Assembly: GCF_006874585.1 (NCBI RefSeq)
Contig: NZ_CP029762.1
Coordinates: 465,922-529,921 of the forward strand
Length of the DNA stretch: 64,000 bases
Source: Sphingomonas sp. IC081
Lineage (GTDB): Bacteria > Pseudomonadota > Alphaproteobacteria > Sphingomonadales > Sphingomonadaceae
Direction: 5' to 3'
The notes beneath the pieces were generated by a model. The model was not told where the DNA came from, did not search any database, and saw only the letters and a program-made list of their open reading frames with translations. Positions within the stretch are counted from its first letter, which is position 1. Each line of letters begins with the position of its first letter. The translations under genes were made by a program, and so were the position numbers. Of this stretch, positions 1 to 9,211 are shown in pieces.

Positions 1-207
1 TTCGACTTTGCCGATGCCCAGGCCTCGCTCCCGGACGAGGCGGACATGCTGTTCCTGCTGCGCAAGGACGGCAAGATCCGCTTCTTCACCCATGCCTCGC
101 GGCCGACGCCGCAGCCGGGTGATACCATCGTTTCCTACGGCCCCTCGCGCCATGGCGAGGTTCCGGAAAGCCCCGAGAGTTCCAACAAGAAGGAGGCAGC
201 GACATGA
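1..207 (+). CDS. C-terminal end of a probable Na+/H+ (CPA1-type) antiporter, partial
   Basis: Only the last 68 codons are inside the window; the reading frame is open from base 1 and stops with TGA at 205-207. The residues form a short hydrophilic beta-rich tail (FLLRKDGKIRFFTHASRPTP, then QPGDTIVSYGP). This resembles the TrkA-C-like regulatory domain that ends many sodium/proton antiporters of sphingomonads, where the PGD turn is typical. No membrane part is visible, so the identification is by resemblance only. Its stop overlaps the start of the next gene (ATGA), which suggests translational coupling with the lipoprotein behind it. Other proteins with a TrkA-C tail, such as potassium channels or other permeases, remain possible. 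Confidence 0.5.
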   Translation, partial: FDFADAQASLPDEADMLFLLRKDGKIRFFTHASRPTPQPGDTIVSYGPSRHGEVPESPESSNKKEAAT

Positions 208-848
208 AGAACGCGCCCGTCATCGCCGGATCGCTGTTGGTTGCGGTGCTAGCCGGATGCCAGCAGGGCCCGGGCAAGGGAGAAGCCGGTGCCGGGAGCG
301 GATCGCCCGCCGCACAGAACAGCATCATGGACGATGGCGATGCCAGCGAGGCGGCTGTGGATGAGCCGAAGAAGTCCATCATCCGCCCGGAAATCGACAC
401 CGCGCCGCCGCCGGCACCGATGATCGAGGCGGTCGACCTGACCGTGCCTTATCCCGCGCGCGGCAGCAGCCCCGACGCGGCGGGGCGTGCCCTGCTCGAC
501 GGGTTGCTCGACGAGCCGGTGGTCAAGGCAGGCGGCAAGGTGACGATCTGGGGCCACAGCGACTCCCGCGGGTCCGATGCCGAAAACCTGGCGGCATCGC
601 GCCGCCGGGCGGACGCGGCGCGCAGCTACCTCGAAGGCAAGGGCATCGCCAGGTCGCGCATCACCGTCATTCCATTGGGCGAGGCGCGGCCGATCGCACC
701 CAACCGCAAGCTGGACGGCAGCGACGATCCCGAAGGACGGGCGCGGAACCGCCGTGTCGAGATCCGGGTCGATATTCCGGTGGCTGGGCCGGATCCTGCA
801 GCTGCTCCGGCTCCTGCACCATCATCGAAGGCGCCGGGCGGAACCTGA
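204..848 (+). CDS. OmpA-family peptidoglycan-associated lipoprotein
   Basis: 214 residues. The N-terminus is a lipoprotein signal with lipobox LAGC and acylated Cys19, so the protein should be anchored in the outer membrane facing the periplasm. A linker rich in Gly, Ala and Pro (about 20-70) leads to an OmpA C-like peptidoglycan-binding domain (about 75-195), recognised by GHSDSRGS, the helix with LAASRRRADAARSYL and the closing motif RARNRRVEIRV. It probably ties the outer membrane to peptidoglycan, as Pal-like proteins do, though it lacks the Pal/Tol neighbourhood. It overlaps the upstream antiporter-like gene by four bases and ends in an Ala/Pro-rich tail. The gene converges on the efflux operon. 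Confidence 0.85.
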   Translation: MKNAPVIAGSLLVAVLAGCQQGPGKGEAGAGSGSPAAQNSIMDDGDASEAAVDEPKKSIIRPEIDTAPPPAPMIEAVDLTVPYPARGSSPDAAGRALLDGLLDEPVVKAGGKVTIWGHSDSRGSDAENLAASRRRADAARSYLEGKGIARSRITVIPLGEARPIAPNRKLDGSDDPEGRARNRRVEIRVDIPVAGPDPAAAPAPAPSSKAPGGT

Positions 849-859
849 GCGCGTCAGGC

Positions 860-896
860 AAAAAATACCGGGTCGGGCAGTGACGCCCAACCCGGT
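860..896 (-). terminator. Rho-independent terminator of the RND efflux operon
   Basis: Arms at 867-878 and 885-896 pair over 12 positions with one mismatch, around a six-base loop. On the minus strand the hairpin is followed by six T (A run at 860-865 on the plus strand). It lies between two convergent genes and should end minus-strand transcription coming from the efflux operon; it could also act on the OmpA gene. Confidence 0.8.
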
Positions 897-991
897 CCCA
901 CAGCATCATCCAGCCTCTCGGTGGCATGTCGGATGCGCTGGTGGGGTTTTCGGAGGATCGGGGGGACGATCGTTCCGAATTCTCGAAAAGC

Positions 992-2416
992 CTACTTGAG
1001 ACCACCGCCAATCGCGCGGTAGATCTCCACCATGTTGCTGGCGCGGGTCAGGCGCGTGGCAACAAGCGTCTGTTCCGCGTTGTAGAGCGTGCGCTGCGAG
1101 TCAAGCGCGGTCAGGAAGTCGTCCACACCGGCCTTGAAGCGCGCATCGGAAAGCTGGTAGCTCTTGCGCGCCGCATTGCGCAGCGAGGTCTGTGCTTCCA
1201 GCTGTGCCGTCATCGTCGAGCGGCGGGCGAGCGCGTCGGCGACTTCGCGGAAGCCGGTCTGCACGCTCTTCTCGTAGGTCGCGACCATGGCGTCGTACGT
1301 GGCCCGGGCATAGCGCAGGTTGCCCTGGTTCTTGCCGAAATCGAAGATCGGCAGGCTGGCCGAAGGGGCCACCGACCAGTAATCGCTGCCGGACTTGAAC
1401 AGGTTCGACAGCCCCAGGCTCATCGTCCCGAACGCGGCGGTCAGCGAGATGGTCGGGAAGAAGGCCGCGCGCGCCGCGCCGATATTGGCATTGGCGCCGA
1501 TCAACTGGTGCTCGGCGGCGGCAATGTCAGGCCGGCGCAGCAGCAGCGAGGAGGGCAGTTCGGCGGGCAGGTTGGCCAGCGTCACGTCGCTTTCGGGCAG
1601 GGCACCCGGCAGGTCCTCGGCGCCCAGGCTGGTACCAGCCAAGAGGTCGAGCGCGTTCTTGTCCTGCGCGACTTGCGTGGTCGCGGCGGCGATGTCCGAA
1701 CGGGCCTGATCGTAGCTGGTCTGTGCCTGGCGCACTTCCAGTTCCGAGGCCACGCCCTTCGAGAAGCGTGCCTTGGTCAGATCGAGAGTCTGGCCAAAGG
1801 CCTTTTCCAGATTGCGCGCGATCTGGAGGCGCTCCTGGTCGGCGGCCATCGTCAGCCACGCGGTCGCCGTTTCGGCGATCAGCGCGGTCTGCGCCGCGTT
1901 GCGGTTCTCGACCGAGGCGAAGTAGCTTTCCTGTGCTGCCTTGGTGAGATTGCGGACGCGGCCGAACAGGTCGACCTCCCAGGCCGAGACGCCGACCGAG
2001 GCGGTGTAGATGTCGGTCCGACCCGATACGCCGCCGGTTCCGCCCGACGACTGCTGGGCAAAAGGCTGGTCCTGATAGGTGGCGCTGCCGTTCAGGCCGA
2101 CGCCGGGCAGCAGGTCGGCACGCTGCACGCGGTACTGTGCACGGGCCTGTTCGACATTGGCGACCGCGATCCGCAAGTCGCGATTGTTGTCGAGCGCGGT
2201 CTGGATGACCCGCGCCAGACGCGGATCGGTGAAGAAGTCCTTCCAGGCGGTATCGGCCGAAACGGCAGACGCATCGCTCGCGCCGTCGACCGGCCCCGCA
2301 GGGCTGGTCTCGGGAACCGGAAGATCGGGGCGGACATACTTGGGCGCCATGTTGCAGGCCGCCAGCGCGAGCGCCAGCGACGTGGCGGTGAGCGCTTTCA
2401 CATTACGCATTTTCAT
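992..2416 (-). CDS. RND efflux outer membrane factor (OprM/NodT family lipoprotein)
   Basis: 474 residues, the usual length for the family. It is the outer membrane channel of a tripartite pump. A lipoprotein signal ends at Cys21 (LALAACNMAP), followed by the typical KYVRPDLPVPE start of OprM-like proteins. Two repeated outer-membrane-efflux domains follow, with the family landmarks ARAQYRVQRADLLPGV, SWEVDLFGR-like AWEVDLFGRVRN and LPSSLLLRRPDIAAAEHQL. It is the last gene of a three-gene operon (adaptor, pump, channel); its ATG overlaps the stop of the pump gene (2413-2416). Regulation is presumably by the TetR protein encoded divergently upstream of the operon. The transported compound cannot be read from the sequence. 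Confidence 0.93.
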   Translation of the reverse strand: MKMRNVKALTATSLALALAACNMAPKYVRPDLPVPETSPAGPVDGASDASAVSADTAWKDFFTDPRLARVIQTALDNNRDLRIAVANVEQARAQYRVQRADLLPGVGLNGSATYQDQPFAQQSSGGTGGVSGRTDIYTASVGVSAWEVDLFGRVRNLTKAAQESYFASVENRNAAQTALIAETATAWLTMAADQERLQIARNLEKAFGQTLDLTKARFSKGVASELEVRQAQTSYDQARSDIAAATTQVAQDKNALDLLAGTSLGAEDLPGALPESDVTLANLPAELPSSLLLRRPDIAAAEHQLIGANANIGAARAAFFPTISLTAAFGTMSLGLSNLFKSGSDYWSVAPSASLPIFDFGKNQGNLRYARATYDAMVATYEKSVQTGFREVADALARRSTMTAQLEAQTSLRNAARKSYQLSDARFKAGVDDFLTALDSQRTLYNAEQTLVATRLTRASNMVEIYRAIGGGLK

Positions 2417-5400
2417 GCCTCCTGCGGCTCAGCCGAAGCCTTGCCGTCGAGATCGTTGCCCTCGTCGCCATGCTCTTCCTTCCCGTGATGTTCACGGAAC
2501 AGGCGCTTCACCACGGTGAAGAACACGGGGACGAAGAAGATGGCGAGTACGGTCGCGGACAGCATGCCGCCGACCACGGCCCAGCCAATCGCATTCTGGC
2601 CACCGGCACCGGCGCCGGTCGACAGGGCGAGCGGCAGCACGCCGAAGATGAAGGCGAAGCTGGTCATCAGGATCGGCCTGAGGCGCAGCTTGCCGGCTTC
2701 GAGCGCGGCCTGGACCGGGGAGAGACCGTCGCGCATCTTCTCTTCCGCGAACTCGACGATAAGGATCGCGTTCTTGGCCGAGACGCCGATGGTGGTGATA
2801 AGGCCCACCTGCAGGTAGATGTCGTTGCTGAGGCCCACGAGCCTCGCCGCGATCACCGCGCCGAGCACGCCCAGCGGCACCACCAGCATGACCGCGATCG
2901 GTACCGACCAGCTCTCGTAAAGCGCGGCAAGGCACAGGAACACGATCAGCATGGACAGCGCGTAAAGCGCCGGGGCCTGACCGCCCGAGGTCTTTTCCTC
3001 GTAGGAAATGCCGCTCCATTCAAGACCGACACCGGCGGGCAGCTTGGTCGCCATTTCCTCGATCGCGTTCATCGCCTCACCCGTCGAGACGCCGGGCGCG
3101 GGGGCACCCATGATCTGCAGCGAGGACACGCCGTTGAAGCGTTCGAGCTTGGCTGGGCCATAAGTCCACTCCGTCGTCGCGAACGAGGAGATCGGAGCCA
3201 TGACGCCGCTGCTGCCGCGAACATAGAACTGACCGATCGATTCCGGCTTGGTGCGGAACTGGCCGTCGGCCTGCACGAAGACCTTCTTCACGCGGTCGCG
3301 ATCGATGAAGTCGTTGACGTAGGTACTGCCCATCGCGGTGCTGATGGTCGAGTTGATGTCCGCCTGGGCGATGCCGAGGGCACCGGCTGCGGCCTGGTCG
3401 ACGTTCAGCTTGAGCTGGGGCGTATCTTCAAGGCCGTTGGGGCGGACCTGCGCCAGGCGCTTGTCGGCCATGGCCATGCCCAGCAGTTGGTTGCGGGCTT
3501 CCAGCATCTTGTCGTGGCCAAGGCCGCCGTTGTCTACGAGCTGGAATTCGAAGCCGGTGGCATTGCCCAGTTCCTGCACGGCGGGCGGTGCAAAGGCGAT
3601 CGCCATGCCCGACGTGATCTTCTGGAACGCCATGTTGGCACGCAGCGCGATGGCACTGACGGTGTTGTCCTTGCCCTTGCGCTCGGACCAGTCCTTCATG
3701 CGCACGAAGGCAAGGCCCACGTTCTCGCCCTGACCCACGAAGCCGAAGCCCGAGATCGTGAAGACGTCGGCCACGTTGGCCTTCTCGTCCTTGAGATAGT
3801 GATCGCGCACCCGGGCGAGCGTGCGCTCGGTTTCCTCCATCGTCGTGCCGGCGGGCAGCGAGACCTGGTTGATCAGGATGCCCTGGTCCTCGTCCGGCAG
3901 GAAGCCGCCGGGCAGGCGCAGGAAGATGAAGGCCATGCCGGCCACGATCAGGGCGTAGACGAGCATCGTCCGGCCCCAGTTGCGCTCAACCTTGTCGACG
4001 GCCTTGCCGTAGCGTTCCACGCCGCGATCGAAGGTGGTGTTGAACCAGTGGAAGAAGCGGTTGAACACCCCGGCAATGCCGGTCTGCTTCCCACCCGCGA
4101 GGCCGGAGCCATGGCCGTGGCCGTCGGAAGCGCCCTTGAGGATGGTCGAGCACAGCGCCGGGGTCAGCACCAGTGCGACGATCACCGAAAGCACCATCGA
4201 GGAGACGATCGTGATCGAGAACTGGCGGAAGATCACGCCGGTGGAGCCGCCGAAGAACGCCATCGGCAGGAACACCGCCGAAAGCACGAGGCCGATGCCG
4301 ATCAGCGCGCCGCTGATCTCGTCCATCGAGCGGCGGGCCGCTTCCTTGGGGCTGAGCCCCTCGGTCTGGATGAGACGTTCGACGTTTTCGACCACGACGA
4401 TGGCGTCGTCGACCAGCAGGCCGATTGCCAGCACCATGCCGAACAGGGTGAGGGTGTTGATGGTGAACCCGGCGAGGTCGAGGACCGCGAGGGAGCCGAG
4501 CAGGACGACGGGAACCGCGATCGTCGGAATCAGCGTCGCGCGCCAGTTCTGGAGGAACAGGAACATGACGAAGAACACGAGCACGACGGCTTCGACGAGG
4601 GTGTGGATCACCTGCTCGACCGAGAGCTTGACGTAGGTCGAGTTGTCGACCGGGAACTTGTACTTCACCCAGCTCGGGAAGTTTTTCGAGAGCTGGTCGA
4701 TCTTGGTCTTCACGCCGTCCACGGTGTCGAGCGCGTTGGCGCCCGGCGCCAGCTTGATGCCGAAACCGGCGGCCGGATGGCCGTTCAGCTTGGCGCCGAA
4801 GCTGTAGTTTTCCGCGCCCATGTCGACACGGGCAACATCGGCGAGGCGGACAACCGAGCCGTCAGTGTTGTTCCGCAGCATGATCTGGCGGAACTGTTCG
4901 GCGGTGCGCAGGCGCGACTGGGCCGTGATGGTGGCGTTGAGGGCCTGCCCCTTGGGCGAGGGCGATGCGCCGATTTGACCTGCGGAAACCTGCGCATTCT
5001 GGGCCTGGATCGCGGCGGTCACGTCGGTCGCGGTAACGCCGAGGTTGGCCATCTTGAAGGGATCGAGCCAGACCCGCATGGAGTATTGCGCACCCAGAAG
5101 CTGGGTGTCGCCCACGCCGTTCACGCGGCTGATCGGGTCCTGCAGCGAAGAGGCGATGAAGTCACCCGCGTCCTGCTGGTCGTGAATGCCGTCATCGGCA
5201 TAGACGGCCATGACCATGAGAAAGGTCGAGGTCGACTTGGTCACGCGCAGGCCCTGCTGCTGCACTTCCTGCGGAAGCAGCGGCGTTGCCTGCGACAGCT
5301 TGTTCTGCACCTGGACCTGCGCGATGTCGGGGTCGGTGCCCTGCTCGAAGGTCAGGGTGATGGTGAGGTTGCCCGCGCCGTCGCTCGACGAGGCGAAGTA

Positions 5401-5628
5401 GCGCAAGTGGTCGATGCCCTTGAGCTGCTGCTCGATCACCTGGGTGGTCGTCGATTCCAGCGTCTGGGCGTTGGCGCCCGGATAGCTGGTAGCGATCTGC
5501 ACCGCCGGCGCGGCGATTTCGGGGAACTGGGCCACGGCCAGCGAACGGATCGCCAGGGCGCCCGCGAGCATCATGACGATGGCGATGACCCATGCGAAGA
5601 TGGGTCTGTCGATGAAATAGCGGGACAT
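2413..5628 (-). CDS. RND multidrug efflux pump, HAE1 family inner membrane transporter
   Basis: 1071 residues, the normal size for AcrB/MexB relatives. It begins MSRYFIDRPIFAWVIAIVMM, the classical first transmembrane helix of HAE1 pumps, and has 12 predicted helices with two large periplasmic loops. The proton-relay pair is present in GLLVDDAIVVVENVER (TM4), and the FGMVLAIGLLVDDA and GVSAKNAILIVEFAEE motifs of the two halves are intact. It uses the proton gradient to export drugs or other hydrophobic compounds through the adaptor and channel encoded on either side. The adaptor gene ends three bases before its ATG, and its own stop overlaps the channel gene. A long open frame on the opposite strand is a composition artefact. 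Confidence 0.95.
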   Translation of the reverse strand: MSRYFIDRPIFAWVIAIVMMLAGALAIRSLAVAQFPEIAAPAVQIATSYPGANAQTLESTTTQVIEQQLKGIDHLRYFASSSDGAGNLTITLTFEQGTDPDIAQVQVQNKLSQATPLLPQEVQQQGLRVTKSTSTFLMVMAVYADDGIHDQQDAGDFIASSLQDPISRVNGVGDTQLLGAQYSMRVWLDPFKMANLGVTATDVTAAIQAQNAQVSAGQIGASPSPKGQALNATITAQSRLRTAEQFRQIMLRNNTDGSVVRLADVARVDMGAENYSFGAKLNGHPAAGFGIKLAPGANALDTVDGVKTKIDQLSKNFPSWVKYKFPVDNSTYVKLSVEQVIHTLVEAVVLVFFVMFLFLQNWRATLIPTIAVPVVLLGSLAVLDLAGFTINTLTLFGMVLAIGLLVDDAIVVVENVERLIQTEGLSPKEAARRSMDEISGALIGIGLVLSAVFLPMAFFGGSTGVIFRQFSITIVSSMVLSVIVALVLTPALCSTILKGASDGHGHGSGLAGGKQTGIAGVFNRFFHWFNTTFDRGVERYGKAVDKVERNWGRTMLVYALIVAGMAFIFLRLPGGFLPDEDQGILINQVSLPAGTTMEETERTLARVRDHYLKDEKANVADVFTISGFGFVGQGENVGLAFVRMKDWSERKGKDNTVSAIALRANMAFQKITSGMAIAFAPPAVQELGNATGFEFQLVDNGGLGHDKMLEARNQLLGMAMADKRLAQVRPNGLEDTPQLKLNVDQAAAGALGIAQADINSTISTAMGSTYVNDFIDRDRVKKVFVQADGQFRTKPESIGQFYVRGSSGVMAPISSFATTEWTYGPAKLERFNGVSSLQIMGAPAPGVSTGEAMNAIEEMATKLPAGVGLEWSGISYEEKTSGGQAPALYALSMLIVFLCLAALYESWSVPIAVMLVVPLGVLGAVIAARLVGLSNDIYLQVGLITTIGVSAKNAILIVEFAEEKMRDGLSPVQAALEAGKLRLRPILMTSFAFIFGVLPLALSTGAGAGGQNAIGWAVVGGMLSATVLAIFFVPVFFTVVKRLFREHHGKEEHGDEGNDLDGKASAEPQEA

Positions 5629-5631
5629 GGG

Positions 5632-6819
5632 TTACTGGGCCCCGCCGTTTGCCTGCGTGCCTGCCGCGACGGTGACCTGCTGGGGCATGCCGGGCTTGAC
5701 CACGGTGCCCGGGCGCAGGTTCACCAGACCCTCGACGATCAGGCGGTCGCCGATGTTGAGGCCCTTGGTGACGATCCACTTGTCGCCGACCATGCGGTCG
5801 ACCTCGATCTGGCGGACTTCGACCTTGTTGTCCTTGCCCACGACCATTGCAGTCGCACGGCCCCGCGGATCGCGGGTGACGCCCTGCTGCGGGGCGAGCA
5901 CGACGTTCTGGCGCAGGCCTTCGACCAGCCTGGCGCGCACATACATACCGGGCAGCAGCAGGCCATTGGGGTTGGGGAAGGTCGCGCGCAGGATCACCGA
6001 GCCGGAGCTAGGGTCGACGGTGACGTCGGCGAACTGGAGACGCCCCTCGATCGGGTAGATCGAGCCGTTGGGCAGGATCAGCTGGATGCGTGCGCCTTCG
6101 GCCTCGCTGACGCCGCCCGAGGCCATCGCCTGCTTGAGGTCAACGATCTGCGCGGCCGACTGGGTAACGTCGACATAGACCGTGTCGGTACGCGAGATGA
6201 CGGCCAGTGCGTCTGCCTGCGCTGCCGAAACCAGCGCGCCGGGAGTGAACAGCGAACGGCCGATGCGGCCCGAGATGGGGGCGCGGATACGGGTGAAGTT
6301 CTGGTTCACCTGCGCGGCCTGGACAGCACCTTGCTGCGCTGCGACATTGGCGCGGGCCTGCTGCGCGGCGGCAGCCGCATCATCATACTGCTGACGGCTG
6401 ACGGCGTTGATCGCGATCAGGTCCTTGTACCGCTTTGCCTGAAGCGCGGTGGAATTGATCGTGGCGTTGGCGACCGCGAGCGAGCCCTTGGCCTGCGCGA
6501 GCGCGGCGCGATAGGGTGAATCCTCGATCTCGTAGAGCAGCTGGCCGGCCTGGACGTTGCTGCCCTCGGTGAACAGCCGGCGGCGGATCACGCCGGTGAT
6601 CTGCGGGCGGACATCCGCAGTTTCCAGCGCGGCGATGCGGCCGGGAAGCTCGTTGGTGAGCTCGGCCGACTCCTTGGTGAGAGTGACCACGCCGACCGTC
6701 GGGGCCGGGGGTGCCGCCGGTTGCTCCTTGCTGCATGCACTGAGTGCCAGAGCCAGCGCAAGAGCCAGTGTCGGGGCCGAGGTACAGGCGCGAATGCCTG
6801 CAGTTACCGCCTTTTGCAT
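5632..6819 (-). CDS. RND efflux periplasmic adaptor (membrane fusion protein, AcrA/MexA type)
   Basis: 395 residues. The lipoprotein signal ends at Cys29 (LALSACSKEQ), so it should be anchored in the inner membrane from the periplasmic side. The order of parts is typical: first beta-barrel strand with LPGRIAALETADVRPQITG, half a lipoyl domain (RLFTEGSNVQAGQLLYEI), an alpha-helical hairpin with Ala/Gln-rich coils (about 100-160), the second lipoyl half (IRAPISGRIGRSLFTPGALV) and a C-terminal membrane-proximal domain. It is the first gene of the efflux operon. A palindrome likely bound by the divergent TetR regulator lies 41-56 bases upstream. Confidence 0.93.
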   Translation of the reverse strand: MQKAVTAGIRACTSAPTLALALALALSACSKEQPAAPPAPTVGVVTLTKESAELTNELPGRIAALETADVRPQITGVIRRRLFTEGSNVQAGQLLYEIEDSPYRAALAQAKGSLAVANATINSTALQAKRYKDLIAINAVSRQQYDDAAAAAQQARANVAAQQGAVQAAQVNQNFTRIRAPISGRIGRSLFTPGALVSAAQADALAVISRTDTVYVDVTQSAAQIVDLKQAMASGGVSEAEGARIQLILPNGSIYPIEGRLQFADVTVDPSSGSVILRATFPNPNGLLLPGMYVRARLVEGLRQNVVLAPQQGVTRDPRGRATAMVVGKDNKVEVRQIEVDRMVGDKWIVTKGLNIGDRLIVEGLVNLRPGTVVKPGMPQQVTVAAGTQANGGAQ

Positions 6820-6859
6820 GATGGGTCTTTCATCGCGATCGTTGGGGGGGATTTTGAGA

Positions 6860-6875
6860 GTGAACGATCATTCAC
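6860..6875. promoter_or_regulatory. Palindromic operator between the efflux operon and its TetR regulator
   Basis: The 16-base sequence GTGAACGATCATTCAC has seven of eight base pairs symmetrical. It sits in the 81-base gap between the divergent adaptor and TetR genes. TetR/AcrR repressors of RND pumps normally bind such a palindrome and control both transcripts. The size, symmetry and position fit; binding is inferred. Confidence 0.65.
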
Positions 6876-6900
6876 ATTGCATTGCCACTAGAAATCGGCC

Positions 6901-7524
6901 ATGGAGAATTCAAGCGAAAAATACATATCGAGACAGAAAATGGGTGCAGTGCAGCAAAAACTGCCCAGCGCAGATCGCATTCGCATCGCGGCCAGAGAGC
7001 TGTTTGCGACCAACGGCTTCCATCAGACCTCCATGGCTGAGCTGGCAGCGGCTGCCGAAATGTCGGTCGGCCTGATCTACCGCTCGTTCAAGAGCAAGGC
7101 GGACATCATCGAGGCTATCGTTCGCACCGATTTCGACGAAAAACTGCTCGAAATCGGTGCATTGCGACAGCAACTCGCAGACGGCGAACTTACTGTTCTG
7201 GAGACCTTCCGGCAACTGTTCCTTCAGGTGATGGACGAAGGGGACGAGGCGCTGTCGTTCGACATTCTCGCCGAAGGGTTCCGCAACGAGCGCGTGGGCC
7301 AGACCATCGGCGAGATGTGCGAACGGTTTCGCGGTTATCTGCGGGAATTTGCAAGGGCGGCCAACGCGCGGCTCGACGGCGAGGACCTGGAAGGGGCGAC
7401 CGAGTTGCTGCTGGGCTGCCTGTTCGGCCTGGGTCACCGAAGCATTTCGCGTCCGAGTCTGGACAGCGCGCATATCGCCGAACAGAGCGCGCGAATGATC
7501 GTAGCCGCCTTCAGGGACATGTGA
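6901..7524 (+). CDS. TetR/AcrR family repressor, probable regulator of the RND efflux operon
   Basis: 207 residues. The N-terminal TetR DNA-binding domain is clear: IRIAARELFATNGFHQTSMA followed by the recognition helix region AAAEMSVGLIYRSFKSKADI (about 24-75). The rest is the all-helical ligand domain, which has no recognisable specificity. It is transcribed away from the efflux operon across a short region with one palindrome, the standard arrangement for a local pump repressor that also represses itself. The start is uncertain: the first ATG has no clear ribosome site, and Met14 is an alternative that keeps the whole domain. Confidence 0.88.
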   Translation: MENSSEKYISRQKMGAVQQKLPSADRIRIAARELFATNGFHQTSMAELAAAAEMSVGLIYRSFKSKADIIEAIVRTDFDEKLLEIGALRQQLADGELTVLETFRQLFLQVMDEGDEALSFDILAEGFRNERVGQTIGEMCERFRGYLREFARAANARLDGEDLEGATELLLGCLFGLGHRSISRPSLDSAHIAEQSARMIVAAFRDM

Positions 7525-7562
7525 AAGCCGCGCCGGCGGGACCTGTGCCTGACATGCTCATG

Positions 7563-7589
7563 CCGCGCGGGCCTGACGGCCCCGCGCGG
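7563..7589. terminator. Hairpin between convergent genes
   Basis: CCGCGCGGGCC (7563-7573) and GGCCCCGCGCGG (7578-7589) form an 11-12 bp GC-only stem with a single bulge and a four-base loop. It lies between the TetR gene and a convergent small gene, so it probably stops transcription from both sides. There is no T run. Confidence 0.55.
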
Positions 7590-7630
7590 TAGGATAGCTC
7601 AGGGCAGTTCCCAGCCGATTGGGAAATGCC

Positions 7631-7897
7631 TTAGTGGCTCTTGCGGTGCTTTCCGCCGTAGCGCTTGCCGCAGAACTGTTCGAGGCTGGCCATTTCGCGC
7701 GCGGCAGCGGCGGCGGTGGCGACATCGCAAGGCATGGCTTTTTCCGCCGCGGAAATGCGCGCGTCGACCCGGTCCTTGAGCTGTTCGATATCGGCCCTGC
7801 TCAGCACGTTCTTTTCGCGCAGGTAGCAAATCAGGCTCTGCAGGATGATGATGGCCTTTTCACCGGAATCGACTTCCATGATATCCATGCCTTCCAT
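7631..7897 (-). CDS. Small hypothetical protein, 88 residues
   Basis: I do not recognise a family. The start at 7897 is chosen because an AGGGAC-type ribosome site lies just upstream; an open frame runs further 5' but loses protein-like composition there. The product is helical and charged: MEGMDIMEVDSGEKAIIILQ opens it, a middle helix has ADIEQLKDRVDARISAAE, and the end is basic (GKRYGGKHRKSH). No signal peptide or membrane segment is seen, so it is probably cytoplasmic. Two cysteines (in LICYL and QFCGK) and one in MPCDV show no metal-site spacing. The middle part is compatible with a short coiled coil. Confidence 0.6.
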   Translation of the reverse strand: MEGMDIMEVDSGEKAIIILQSLICYLREKNVLSRADIEQLKDRVDARISAAEKAMPCDVATAAAAAREMASLEQFCGKRYGGKHRKSH

Positions 7898-8333
7898 TGA
7901 CGTCCCTATCCTTCCCAGGCTTCGGATTATGTTCCGAATGCCGCGTGCCGAGGGCGATGATTCTGCCCTTCTGGAGTAACAGCGTTGCGTGAAGCCGGGG
8001 TAAACGCAAGGGAAAGTTGCGGGGTGGTCGCGATGACTATGTCGGCAGGGGCCGATCAGCCCTGCAGTGGGGCCACCGGAAGGCTGCATCGATAGCGACC
8101 AATATCTTGAGCCGATTGATGAATTTGGCGCTCGACGGGCCATGGGTGTCAGGCCGCGATCCTGACCCGATTGATGACCACGACCGAACGGCCATGTGGC
8201 TCACCGGATCGCCGAGGTTACGGATTCTTCAGGTTCCGGCGAACTCGGCGCAATGTTCGATGGCGCAGCAGGGGGCTAGCGGCCCTCGCTCGGCCGTCGT
8301 TGCCAAGGCAACGGAACGTGATGAGACCCTCCC
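7898..8333. other. 436-base intergenic region without a supported gene
   Basis: No frame here has convincing protein features. Seen structures: an imperfect inverted repeat at about 7920-7938 (TTCGGATTATGTTCCGAA), arms TTGCGT and ACGCAA around 7984-8008, and a perfect short hairpin GTTGCC-AA-GGCAAC near 8299-8312, close to the start of the next gene. The region should contain the divergent promoters of the small gene and of the TPR protein, but no confident -35/-10 pair was found. Confidence 0.4.
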
Positions 8334-9149
8334 ATGCGCCAAGCCCGCTTGCTGATAGCCGCCCTGTTGTTCGTGCCGCTGCTTCCCGTTGGCGCATTTG
8401 CCGCCGAATCCGTCCCTGACAAGGCTGGCGGTTCGGCCGGAACCGACCCGACGATCGACCAGATCCATGCGCTGGCCGCCAGCGGGCATGTCGATCAGGC
8501 GCTGATCCGCATGGACCGGGTGCTCAAGGACCATCCCTCCAGCGCCAAGGCCCACTATGTCGAGGCGGAACTCTATGCGCGCGAAGACCACGCGGCACAG
8601 GGCCGACGGGAGCTGGCCAGGGCCGAGCAACTTTCTCCGGGGCTGCCGTTTGCGGATGTCTATTCGGTCGCGCAGCTGAACCGTCAGCTCGCGCTGGGCA
8701 CGGAATCGGCGGAGGGCATCTCCGTCGCGGCGAAACCGGCGCCACCGGCCGCGCCCCACGTTCCATGGGCAATGATCGCGGGGATCGGTGCAGCTCTGTT
8801 CGGCCTGTTCCTCTGGCTGCGCCGCCGACCGTCGTCGCTGGATACGCAGCAAACGCAGTCCGCATGGCACCCATCGGCCTATGGCGGTGCGGGTTTCGGA
8901 GTGTCCGGAGGCATGGGGTCGGGCCTGCTCGGCAACCTGGTTTCGGGCGCGGCGATGGGGGCGGGTTTTGCGGCGGGCGAGGAAGCGATCGACCACCTGT
9001 TCGCAGGAGAACGGCGCGAAAACCGAAGCGAACTGGGGATGCATGACAGTGATGTCGGGGGCTCCAATACCGACATGGGCGGCAGCGATTTCGGCATCGC
9101 CGATGACGGTTCCTGGGACGACAGCGCGGCGAAGAACGACGGCTGGTAA
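8334..9149 (+). CDS. TPR-containing membrane protein with signal peptide
   Basis: 271 residues. A signal peptide (about 1-24, ending AFAAES) is followed by a periplasmic region with one or two tetratricopeptide repeats (about 40-110: ALAASGHVDQALIRMDRVLK, then a second helix pair with EDHAAQGRRELARAEQLSPG). A single membrane helix (MIAGIGAALFGLFLWLRRR, about 145-165) comes next, with arginines on the C-terminal side. The C-terminal third is Gly/Ala-rich with a second weakly hydrophobic stretch and ends in an acidic, Asp/Gly/Ser-rich tail. This layout suggests a membrane-anchored adaptor; no specific role can be assigned. Confidence 0.7.
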   Translation: MRQARLLIAALLFVPLLPVGAFAAESVPDKAGGSAGTDPTIDQIHALAASGHVDQALIRMDRVLKDHPSSAKAHYVEAELYAREDHAAQGRRELARAEQLSPGLPFADVYSVAQLNRQLALGTESAEGISVAAKPAPPAAPHVPWAMIAGIGAALFGLFLWLRRRPSSLDTQQTQSAWHPSAYGGAGFGVSGGMGSGLLGNLVSGAAMGAGFAAGEEAIDHLFAGERRENRSELGMHDSDVGGSNTDMGGSDFGIADDGSWDDSAAKNDGW

Positions 9150-9211
9150 GCGCCGGGCGCGATAGGCGGCTTCTATGCCGACGCCTGGCGGGGCGAACAA
9201 AGGATCAGGAC

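Noticed and set aside
2470-6519. A 1349-codon open frame on the plus strand opposite the RND pump and adaptor
   Set aside because: Its translation is rich in His, Arg, Asp and Gly with no fold or motif; the opposite strand encodes two textbook efflux proteins. High GC content leaves the antisense frame open.
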